Part shown: piece after piece, positions 8,018 through 13,152 of the stretch
How positions within the stretch are numbered: the stretch's first letter is position 1
Layout of the letters: every line of letters begins with the position of its first letter
Assembly (NCBI GenBank): GCA_946623365.1
Contig: CAMORE010000052.1
Span: forward strand, 1-13,203
Reading direction: 5' to 3'
Length of the DNA stretch: 13,203 nt
From: an uncultured Acinetobacter sp.
GTDB lineage: Bacteria > Cyanobacteriota > Vampirovibrionia > Gastranaerophilales > Gastranaerophilaceae
Program-made: the position numbers and the translations under genes
Notes under the pieces: model-generated
Databases searched by the model: none
What the model was told of the DNA's origin: nothing
What the model saw: the letters and a program-made list of their open reading frames with translations, nothing else

Positions 8018-8992
8018 TTACATTTTTATAAGAATCTTAATTGTATCTTTTGCTTTGTTTGCTTCAAAAGCTTCTATAGCATCATCTATCGAATATATTT
8101 TTGAAATAAACGGTTTAAAGTTTATTCTGTTATTTTTGAGTAAACGCAGCGCCGGCGGAAACTGTCCGCAGCGTGAACCTAAAACTGTTATTTCATTTAT
8201 TACTATAGGTGCAAGATTAAGTTCTTTTCCTGTAGCAACTGTACTTTTCAGAACCAAAGTTCCTCTGGGTTTTGTTAGTGTCATTGATGTTTCAAATCCG
8301 CCTGCGGTTCCGGTTGCTTCAACAACAACATCATAAATGTTTTCTATATTTAAATCTTGTAATAACTGTGTTTTCACTCCTTGTGCTTTTGCAATATCAA
8401 GTTTGTTTTGATGTTTTCCTACTAATGTAACGTCCAAATTTTGAACATGCAGTGCTAAAGCTGTCGTTAATCCTAACTTACCGTCTCCTAAAACAAGGAT
8501 TTTTTGCATAGGTTCGATATGCAGCTGTTCTGAAATTTCACAAGCTGCTGCGAGCGGTTCTACAAATACAGCTTGTTCATCAGGAACATTATCCGGTACT
8601 TCAAACAATACGTTAACAGGCATTGTCATATATTCAGCAAAGCAGCCGTCTTTGTTAACAATTCCGAGTGTATGACGATTAGGACAGTGGCGGTAGTTTT
8701 TCTTGGCGCACCACTGGCAAGAGGGATCCCCGCATCCGTAGCTAATCTCTGCTACTACTCTTTTTCCAACCCAATTTAAATCCTCAGGATTGGATGAATT
8801 TACCTCTTCTACTACTCCGACAAATTCGTGACCTAAAACTCCAACATATCCCATGTATCCTTTTGTAATCTCGTAATCTGTGTTACAAATACCGGCTAAC
8901 GATACTTTTATAAGAGCTTCGCCTGCTTTTGGCTCCGGTTTTTTATAGTTTGTGTCAAGCTTTAAAACATTATCAAATACAATTGCTTTCAT
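8018..8992 (-). CDS. Zinc-dependent MDR-family dehydrogenase (alcohol dehydrogenase-like)
   Basis: 324-aa medium-chain dehydrogenase/reductase, a cytosolic NAD(P)-dependent oxidoreductase. Catalytic zinc ligands are Cys36 (AGICNTDYE), His55-Glu56 (LGHEFVG) and Glu145 (VFVEPLAA). The structural zinc lobe has Cys87, Cys92, Cys95 and Cys103 (CGDPSCQWC, then RHC), with an enlarged first spacing. The Rossmann segment is KILVLGDGKLGLTTALAL (164-181), and the second strand ends VTLVGKHQNKL. There is no acidic residue where NAD-specific enzymes usually have one, so NADP use is possible. The wording is closest to the MDR-like zinc-dependent group with EPLAAACEI after the catalytic core. The start ATG has a strong AAGGAG site. 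It is the first gene of the minus-strand operon with the ATP-grasp ligase. The exact substrate is unknown. Confidence 0.9.
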   Translation of the reverse strand: MKAIVFDNVLKLDTNYKKPEPKAGEALIKVSLAGICNTDYEITKGYMGYVGVLGHEFVGVVEEVNSSNPEDLNWVGKRVVAEISYGCGDPSCQWCAKKNYRHCPNRHTLGIVNKDGCFAEYMTMPVNVLFEVPDNVPDEQAVFVEPLAAACEISEQLHIEPMQKILVLGDGKLGLTTALALHVQNLDVTLVGKHQNKLDIAKAQGVKTQLLQDLNIENIYDVVVEATGTAGGFETSMTLTKPRGTLVLKSTVATGKELNLAPIVINEITVLGSRCGQFPPALRLLKNNRINFKPFISKIYSIDDAIEAFEANKAKDTIKILIKM

Positions 8993-9194
8993 ACCCTGCT
9001 CCTTATTATACTTTTATTTTATCACAGATATTGAAAAATACAGAATAAGATTAATGCCCATAAATATTGCATTTTAGGTTTAGATGTAAAGAAAGCGTTA
9101 CAATAATCAGGCTAAATTTGAAAATATTGTAGTATATAAGGGTACTAGATTTTGAAACAAAGCTAACGCAGCGTAGGATAAATCATAAGCGGTA

Positions 9195-9222
9195 CAGGGG
9201 ATTTTATGCAGCCCTGAAAATC
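9195..9222 (+). promoter_or_regulatory. Two mutually exclusive hairpins upstream of the small cysteine protein gene
   Basis: CAGGG (9195-9199) can pair with CCCTG (9212-9216), and GATTTT (9200-9205) with AAAATC (9217-9222). The arms interlock with no spacer on the outer sides, so the two stems compete rather than form an ordinary stacked pseudoknot. A T-run follows at 9229-9233, some 50 nt before the gene's start codon. This geometry would fit an attenuator or other switch, but the stems are short. Confidence 0.3.
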
Positions 9223-9274
9223 TGACTGTTTTTATAATTTTATGGACTTAATTTTTTTATTAGGAGGTTTTGTA

Positions 9275-9637
9275 ATGCGCCATTGCTGCCAATTTAAAGC
9301 TGATGATATTTATTATCTTGAAGATACGAATTTATATTCAAATAGAACTCTTTCAATAGGTTTTTGTCCTATTTGTAAAAAACCTGTTGCAGAGTTAAAA
9401 GAGGTTCTGTTTACCGGCGGGATTAATAAAACTTCTGTTTCGGGAATTAATGCCCAAAATTTAATGATGAGCGTGAAAGACAGTATTTTGTATTCTGTGC
9501 AAAGTTTGAATTATAAAAAACAGAAATCCAAACCTTTTGGTTGGAAGTTTGGTATAAATAAAGGTTACAAAAACGGACAAATTAAGCAATATGCTTGTGA
9601 TTTTTACGGAAATAAAGAGTTAATAAAAAGTGTCTGA
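9275..9637 (+). CDS. Small cysteine-containing protein of unknown function
   Basis: 120-aa protein, starting at the ATG at 9275, which has a perfect AGGAGG seven bases upstream. The reading frame stays open 11 codons further upstream, but the ribosome site falls inside that stretch, so the shorter start is chosen. It has Cys4-Cys5, a CPIC knuckle at 31-34 (SIGFCPICKKPVAE) and Cys108, which might build one zinc site if folded together. The middle is basic and aromatic (YKKQKSKPFGWKFG). There is no signal peptide or membrane helix. It is not recognised. Its position next to the accessory cluster to the right suggests a mobile-element or phage-derived gene, but this is weak. Divergent from the dehydrogenase operon. 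Confidence 0.7.
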   Translation: MRHCCQFKADDIYYLEDTNLYSNRTLSIGFCPICKKPVAELKEVLFTGGINKTSVSGINAQNLMMSVKDSILYSVQSLNYKKQKSKPFGWKFGINKGYKNGQIKQYACDFYGNKELIKSV

Positions 9638-9658
9638 TTATATAATTCTTGGATCTCT

Positions 9659-9760
9659 TCTCGAAGGCATTTTTTATCATTTCACCTTTCTCTCACGAAT
9701 AAATTATTTATTCGGACTCCTTTATGACATATACACACCCTTGCCTTCGAGATTTTTTTT
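9659..9760 (+). ncRNA. Structured intergenic element: long-range 11-bp helix enclosing a hairpin, then T-run
   Basis: TCTCGAAGGCA (9659-9669) is perfectly complementary to TGCCTTCGAGA (9742-9752), and eight T follow at once (9753-9760). Inside the 72-nt loop is a second perfect stem, CGAATAAA/TTTATTCG with loop TTA (9696-9714). The whole has the look of a folded RNA ending in an intrinsic terminator. It could be a complex terminator after the cysteine protein gene or a small RNA. It lies 26 bp before the next start codon. Whether an independent RNA is made cannot be told; the pairing itself is directly seen. Confidence 0.45.
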
Positions 9761-9785
9761 ATTTTTTTAAATATAGGAAAACATT

Positions 9786-10097
9786 ATGACAAAAATAAAG
9801 ATTTCTGATACTCAACAATTAAAAAAAGATATTAATGAAAAACACATAAAGTTTTACGACAAAACGCTGTCTATTTTGGAATTTATTTTGGACGAATATT
9901 CAAGAGAATTAACAAGAGCAGATGTAGAATTTTTAGAGATGCCAAAAAATGCAGTGGCGACGATAGACTTTTTAATATCTGCAATCGGAAAAGTACAAAA
10001 AGGACAAAGGCTTGCTCTCGGACTTGGTGAAGAAACAACAGAAAATATAGAGCCGGTAATAAATATCGTAGAAGGACTTTCGGAAGAAAAAATATAA
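9786..10097 (+). CDS. Small helical protein of unknown function, upstream of the effector-like gene
   Basis: 103-aa, predicted all-alpha, charged protein. The start ATG has AGGA eight bases upstream. A conserved-looking core KNAVATIDFLISAIGKVQKGQRLALGLGEE occupies about 54-84 in two helices; the flanks are acidic. It resembles, in general style only, small accessory proteins of phage packaging or secretion clusters; I cannot name a family. The gene ends 28 bp before the 434-aa gene, same strand, so the two are likely one operon. If the downstream protein is an exported effector, this could be a chaperone or adaptor, but that is speculation from position. No signal peptide or membrane segment. 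Confidence 0.7.
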   Translation: MTKIKISDTQQLKKDINEKHIKFYDKTLSILEFILDEYSRELTRADVEFLEMPKNAVATIDFLISAIGKVQKGQRLALGLGEETTENIEPVINIVEGLSEEKI

Positions 10098-10125
10098 AAG
10101 TTTAGAAAAACAGAAAGGAAAAACA

Positions 10126-11430
10126 ATGAGATTTAGAAATTATGTAAATGGTTATACACGAAGAAACAAGATCTATTCAGAAGAAGATTTATTACAAATG
10201 ACATTAGAAAAATTATTTGATAACGAGCCTGAAATAATGGCGCAAGATTCAAGTATAGGAATCCCAAGTTATGAAGAATTAGTGAACTCTCCAAATGCGC
10301 AATGGATAGAGCCGTTTACAAATAAAGAAGGCAATCAAGATGGCGGATATTGGCAGAGTATATTACAGCCTGAGTATCAGGAATCGTTTGCAGGGAATAT
10401 CAAACAGCCTGATTTTTATAGCGGAATAAGTGGCAACATACCTGTAAATCGAACAAAAAATATTATAGGTTCTCCAATATATATGAATGATTCAGGGAAA
10501 GCAATTCAGGAAGAAAATCCGCTTCTATCGACGGGCAATGTAGAAGAAAATGTATACAAAGAGCCGGAAGAAGTCGCACCTGTTTTGGAAGGCGGAGTAG
10601 AAAAAAATATAGATTTGTCGAAAACACCTGAGATGTATTATGAAAATAGTCAAAATAAGCAAAGAAAGGAAAAATATGATGGCTTACGTCCCTGGGTGGC
10701 AATTCAGAAAGCTGCAAGTAAAGTAGCAGGAGATGCATTTGTCGAAAATGAGTATTACAGAAATTCATTAAAACTAAAAGACGGCGAACCGCTGACGGAT
10801 AAATTTTTAGAAGAAAATGATATTTATTCGCTAAAGGACATAACTGACCCTGAACAATCCAAATATTACAGAGAGCAACTTGCAAAAATGTATGGTGTTG
10901 ATATGAACGACCCTGATATAGACAATAAGTTACAAGACAAGAAAATAGTCATGCCAAAAGAGGGTTCAAGATTAAGTAAATACGCCAAAAATTCCGAAGC
11001 AATGGAAAAATGGATTGTTGAGAATTACGACAAAATTAAAAATGGTGAAGCATATGATGATAGAATAACATTTCGAGGAGATCATCCAATAGTATCATCT
11101 GAAGATAGAGGATTATATGCAACAATCCATAATGCAAATATAAGAAATGCTAAAGTGAATTCTGACGGTTCATTCACTGCGCAAACAGACGATCCGTATA
11201 ATTATGAAAAATGGAAACTCAAAGACTATAAAAATATAAGTGAAATAAAAAACTTTGAGGATATAAAATCTATTGCTTCGACTTTTGCACACAATATGAT
11301 AACAAGGATAAATAATCATGCATTTGAACAGCAAGAGCAGAATCAATTGGAAGATTTATATTTAAGCATGCCATTTAATTTTACCGAAGAAGAAATTAGA
11401 AAGTTAAAGAAAAAGTATGGTAAATTATAA
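10126..11430 (+). CDS. Modular effector-like protein (candidate bacteriocin/polymorphic toxin)
   Basis: 434-aa soluble protein with AAGGA six bases before its ATG. Three parts are visible. About 1-55 is a compact helical module (KIYSEEDLLQMTLEKLF, EIMAQDSSIGIPSYEEL) that may be a targeting or head-associated adaptor. About 56-180 is a low-complexity linker rich in N, E, G and P. About 185-434 is a folded C-terminal region containing LYATIHNANIRNAKV, then GSFTAQTDDPYNYEKW (349-363), then INNHAFEQQEQNQLEDLYLS (395-414). The order DG-x-F, then D-x-Y-N, then NN-x-A-x3-Q with a late L-x2-LY recalls C-terminal domains of phage-borne and polymorphic toxins, possibly colicin M-like. I hold this weakly. 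It lacks the hydrophobic hairpin of pore-forming colicins. Its stop codon directly touches the stop of a convergent four-helix membrane gene, the layout of colicin/immunity pairs. A truncated copy of its 3' end lies at 12016-12183. Confidence 0.85.
   Translation: MRFRNYVNGYTRRNKIYSEEDLLQMTLEKLFDNEPEIMAQDSSIGIPSYEELVNSPNAQWIEPFTNKEGNQDGGYWQSILQPEYQESFAGNIKQPDFYSGISGNIPVNRTKNIIGSPIYMNDSGKAIQEENPLLSTGNVEENVYKEPEEVAPVLEGGVEKNIDLSKTPEMYYENSQNKQRKEKYDGLRPWVAIQKAASKVAGDAFVENEYYRNSLKLKDGEPLTDKFLEENDIYSLKDITDPEQSKYYREQLAKMYGVDMNDPDIDNKLQDKKIVMPKEGSRLSKYAKNSEAMEKWIVENYDKIKNGEAYDDRITFRGDHPIVSSEDRGLYATIHNANIRNAKVNSDGSFTAQTDDPYNYEKWKLKDYKNISEIKNFEDIKSIASTFAHNMITRINNHAFEQQEQNQLEDLYLSMPFNFTEEEIRKLKKKYGKL
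11305..11430. repeat. 3'-end repeat, copy 1 (last 41 codons of the 434-aa gene)
   Basis: These 126 bp align without gaps to 12058-12183, offset 753 bp, with about 17 differences (near 87% identity by eye). Eight of thirteen changed codons are synonymous, so the two copies diverged while both were coding. Confidence 0.9.
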
Positions 11431-11919
11431 TTACTTCTTTGAAAAAAATAAATGCCACAAATGTTTTATAAAACTTATAAATTTGATTATAATTATTTTT
11501 AATATTACGAAAAGAGCTAATGCCAGAATGTAAGCTATTACAATTAATATTGAATAAGGGTATAATCCTATTGCAATGGCTATACAGCATAACAGCATAA
11601 AAATAAATGAAAAAATATAAAAACGATTATAGATTTTATTATTTAAAAGAAAGCTATTTTTTATAAAAAATTGTCTTCCCTTTATTTGTTCAAAAGTTAA
11701 AATTATTAAACTTATTGGTAGTATCCAAAAAAACATCAAATAAATGAAAATTGTAGAATAACAAATAATTTCAATAAATTCATCGATATCAAAAGGGTAT
11801 TCTACAATTAAACAATGTACGAATAATAACATAAAGATATCAATAAACAAATGGCAAACAATCCATTTTTTCGTCCATTGTATGAAGTTGTTAAATTTTA
11901 AAATTAAGTTTTTAATCAT
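11431..11919 (-). CDS. Four-helix membrane protein A, candidate immunity protein
   Basis: 162-aa, very hydrophobic protein with four predicted transmembrane segments at about 20-40, 52-75, 101-122 and 123-148. A basic amphipathic N-terminus (MIKNLILKFNNFIQWTKKW), a charged cytoplasmic loop (EQIKGRQFFIKNS) and a lysine-rich C-terminus (SKK) suggest both ends inside. No family is recognised. Its stop abuts the stop of the 434-aa gene on the other strand. Size, topology and antiparallel placement match A-type immunity proteins of pore-forming colicins (about 130-180 aa, four helices), hence the proposed role. The ATG lacks a Shine-Dalgarno site, unlike most neighbours. The first 26 residues are identical to membrane protein B at 12188-12658; the remainder is only loosely similar (KNxxL.Y.K.YN, LYPY...I). 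Confidence 0.75.
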   Translation of the reverse strand: MIKNLILKFNNFIQWTKKWIVCHLFIDIFMLLFVHCLIVEYPFDIDEFIEIICYSTIFIYLMFFWILPISLIILTFEQIKGRQFFIKNSFLLNNKIYNRFYIFSFIFMLLCCIAIAIGLYPYSILIVIAYILALALFVILKIIIIKFISFIKHLWHLFFSKK

Positions 11920-12003
11920 AATAAAAATAATATAATTTCATACATTTTCTAATATACAACAAAGAATAAACAAAGCATATTAGCTTAAGAGCTGATATGC
12001 TTC
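11842..12003. repeat. 162-bp direct repeat, copy 1
   Basis: Matches 12581-12742 base for base at offset 739 with five substitutions. It covers the first 26 codons of membrane gene A, its upstream region and a terminal hairpin. The match stops at both edges: the coding sequences diverge on one side, and identity ends exactly after the hairpin on the other. Confidence 0.95.
11973..12002. terminator. Strong hairpin H1 upstream of membrane gene A
   Basis: AAGCATATTAGCT and AGCTGATATGCTT pair along the full arm (one T-G pair) around a short TAAG loop. Read on the minus strand it is followed by CTTTGTTTATTC, a mediocre T-rich tract. It could therefore end transcripts coming from membrane gene B before gene A. 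Equally it could be a DNA-level recombination site, since it sits exactly at the edge of the 162-bp repeat. Confidence 0.45.
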
Positions 12004-12015
12004 GTTGTAGAAAAG

Positions 12016-12183
12016 ATGATTTCGTTTGAAAATGATATTTATACCTTAAAAGATATAAGAATAAATAACCATGCATACGAACAGCAACAAAATAATCAAT
12101 TGGAAGATTTATATTTAAGCATGCCGTTTAATTTCACAGAAGAAGAAATTAGAAAACTAAAGAAAAAGCATAGAAAACTATAA
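12016..12183 (+). pseudogene. Truncated, internally deleted copy of the 434-aa effector-like gene
   Basis: A 55-codon open frame starting MISFENDIYTLKDI and continuing RINNHAYEQQQNNQLEDLYL to KKKHRKL. The first part matches residues 230-239 of the 434-aa protein (ENDIYSLKDI) and the rest matches residues 394-434. Residues 240-393 are missing with the frame preserved. A short shared ATAA at both edges would allow deletion by microhomology. No convincing ribosome site precedes the ATG and the whole N-terminal module is absent, so I treat it as a remnant. It keeps the same relation to its own convergent membrane gene as the intact copy does: the two stop codons are 4 bp apart. It might instead serve as a donor tip for recombination with the intact gene. 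Confidence 0.75.
12058..12183. repeat. 3'-end repeat, copy 2
   Basis: Second copy of the 126-bp end of the 434-aa gene (copy 1 at 11305-11430), same orientation, gapless. It includes the stop codon. Confidence 0.9.
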
Positions 12184-12187
12184 ATGA

Positions 12188-12658
12188 TTATTTAAATAAC
12201 TTTTTTAAGAATACAATAACTTTAATTAAAATTATTTTTAAGATGGTAAAAATAAGTAAGAAAATACTATAAATAACAAAATATAATAATGCATATGGAT
12301 ATAAACATATAGCTACAAAGAGAAAACTTAATAAAATAATAATTAATACAGAGGTATAGTAAAGGTTGTAGTTTTTATCATACAAAAGAATATTATTTTT
12401 CACAAAGAGTCGTTTTTCTTTAATGTTTTCAATAATTGATATTAGTAAATTTATTGGTAAAACATAAAGTAGCATAACATAGATGAAAAACATTGCTACT
12501 GAAATAGTATCTAAAAAGGTTTCTGTATTGAGAGGCATTTCAATAATTAATCCTAAAATAAGAAATACCGCAAATGTATTAATAAACAAATGGCAAACAA
12601 TCCATTTTTTCGTCCACTGTATGAAGTTGTTAAATTTTAGAATTAAGTTTTTAATCAT
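12188..12658 (-). CDS. Four-helix membrane protein B, candidate immunity protein, paralogue of A
   Basis: 156-aa polytopic membrane protein. Its first 26 residues are identical to membrane protein A (MIKNLILKFNNFIQWTKKWI onward to HLFI). After that it diverges but keeps the same plan: four hydrophobic segments at about 20-41, 50-74, 99-120 and 121-146. Shared landmarks are FIYxM, a VLPINLL/ILPISLI segment, ENIKEKRLFVKNNILL in the cytoplasmic loop, the LYPY turn and a basic C-terminus. It lies tail to tail with the truncated effector copy. Like A it has no Shine-Dalgarno site. Its upstream sequence, including two overlapping tiny upstream frames, is the repeated block. If the array is an effector/immunity system, this is the immunity gene of a lost or degraded effector variant, retained after the effector was deleted. 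Function is inferred only. Confidence 0.75.
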   Translation of the reverse strand: MIKNLILKFNNFIQWTKKWIVCHLFINTFAVFLILGLIIEMPLNTETFLDTISVAMFFIYVMLLYVLPINLLISIIENIKEKRLFVKNNILLYDKNYNLYYTSVLIIILLSFLFVAICLYPYALLYFVIYSIFLLIFTILKIILIKVIVFLKKLFK

Positions 12659-12742
12659 AATAAAAATAATATAATTTCATACATTTTCTAATATACAACA
12701 AATAATAAACGAAGCATATTAGCTTAAAAGCTGATATGCTTC
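12581..12742. repeat. 162-bp direct repeat, copy 2
   Basis: Second copy of the block at 11842-12003 (five substitutions). It carries the 5' end of membrane gene B, its upstream region and hairpin H2. Beyond 12742 the two loci share nothing obvious. Confidence 0.95.
12711..12742. terminator. Strong hairpin H2 upstream of membrane gene B
   Basis: GAAGCATATTAGCT pairs with AGCTGATATGCTTC (one T-G pair) around TAAA. It is the counterpart of H1, one pair longer at the base. The substitution near the loop (G to A) does not break the stem, and the outer A-to-G change adds a G-C pair, so structure is kept. Minus-strand downstream sequence is CGTTTATTATTTG, only weakly terminator-like. Confidence 0.45.
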
Positions 12743-12756
12743 TTGGAAATGGATGC

Positions 12757-12793
12757 GCAGACTTCGTGCCAGATATAGTAGTGCGAGTCTTGC
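12757..12793. other. Imperfect GC-richer hairpin of unknown role
   Basis: GCAGACTTCGTGC (12757-12769) pairs with GTGCGAGTCTTGC (12781-12793) with bulges and two wobble pairs around an 11-nt loop. It lies in the non-coding stretch 12743-13152, which otherwise holds the MITE-like element. No T-run follows. Role unknown. Confidence 0.3.
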
Positions 12794-12843
12794 CCCGCAA
12801 AATATAAGCAAAAGTGTAAGTCTATAAAACTAATGTATTATCA

Positions 12844-12999
12844 GAGGGTGACTAAAAAGCCAAATTTTAACAAAATTTTTGCTAGTGAGATTTTTAGTTA
12901 TCACCCCTCTCTAACTTTCCCCATCCGGAGCGAGAACACCTTCCCCGGATGAGGAAGGTTGGGAAGTGGTGATATAAATTTGACTTTTTAGTCACCCTC
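12844..12999. mobile_element. MITE-like 156-bp palindromic element
   Basis: The ends are 24-bp terminal inverted repeats with one mismatch: GAGGGTGACTAAAAAGCCAA plus ATTT at 12844-12867, and the complement at 12976-12999. The pairing continues outward with a bulge (ATCAG and CTGAT). Inside are further inverted arms: ATCACC with GGTGAT, AACTTTCC with GGAAGGTT, and CATCCGG with CCGGATG. A degenerate copy of the end sequence (GATTTTTAGTTATCACCCCTC-like) also sits near 12889-12909. The whole could fold into one long hairpin. It encodes no protein, so it would be a non-autonomous element. A clear target-site duplication is not seen. Confidence 0.6.
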
Positions 13000-13152
13000 C
13001 TGATTTTTGTAATGAAGTAGCGAGTTTAAGGTCGGCAGGTAGGTTTTATTAACTAGGACGAATTGTTCGATACCGGCTGATTGTATATGAAAAGTTTTTT
13101 GATTCCTTTTTACAAAAAGGAAAAAGTATTACGACAAAGAAAGGAAATAGTT
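13000..13152 (+). promoter_or_regulatory. Upstream region of the last gene, with a short hairpin
   Basis: This non-coding stretch contains TTCCTTTT-TACA-AAAAGGAA, an eight-pair hairpin at 13103-13122, some 30 bp before the next start codon. The sequence around 13030-13080 is less AT-rich than its surroundings but shows no gene or recognised RNA. No convincing promoter hexamers were found. Confidence 0.25.

Noticed and set aside
8055..8336. Plus-strand 93-codon open frame within the dehydrogenase gene
   Set aside because: Antisense to the conserved MDR coding sequence; no independent support.
9242..9274. Upstream ATG giving an 11-residue longer cysteine protein
   Set aside because: The AGGAGG ribosome site for the ATG at 9275 lies inside this extension, and the upstream ATG has no ribosome site.
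10463..10885. Minus-strand 140-codon open frame opposite the 434-aa gene
   Set aside because: It lies wholly antisense to a gene with a good ribosome site and sensible protein composition; its own translation looks like reversed codons.
10126..11430. Pore-forming colicin assignment for the 434-aa protein
   Set aside because: Gene layout fits, but the protein has no long hydrophobic hairpin near its C-terminus, which pore-forming colicins need.
11842..12742. Possible CRISPR-like array from the repeated hairpins
   Set aside because: There are only two repeats, each 162 bp and partly coding, about 740 bp apart; nothing resembles short repeats with spacers.
13050..13080. TTCGATA-containing stretch resembling a tRNA T-loop
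   Set aside because: The flanking bases do not form the required five-pair arm, and no other tRNA arms are found nearby.
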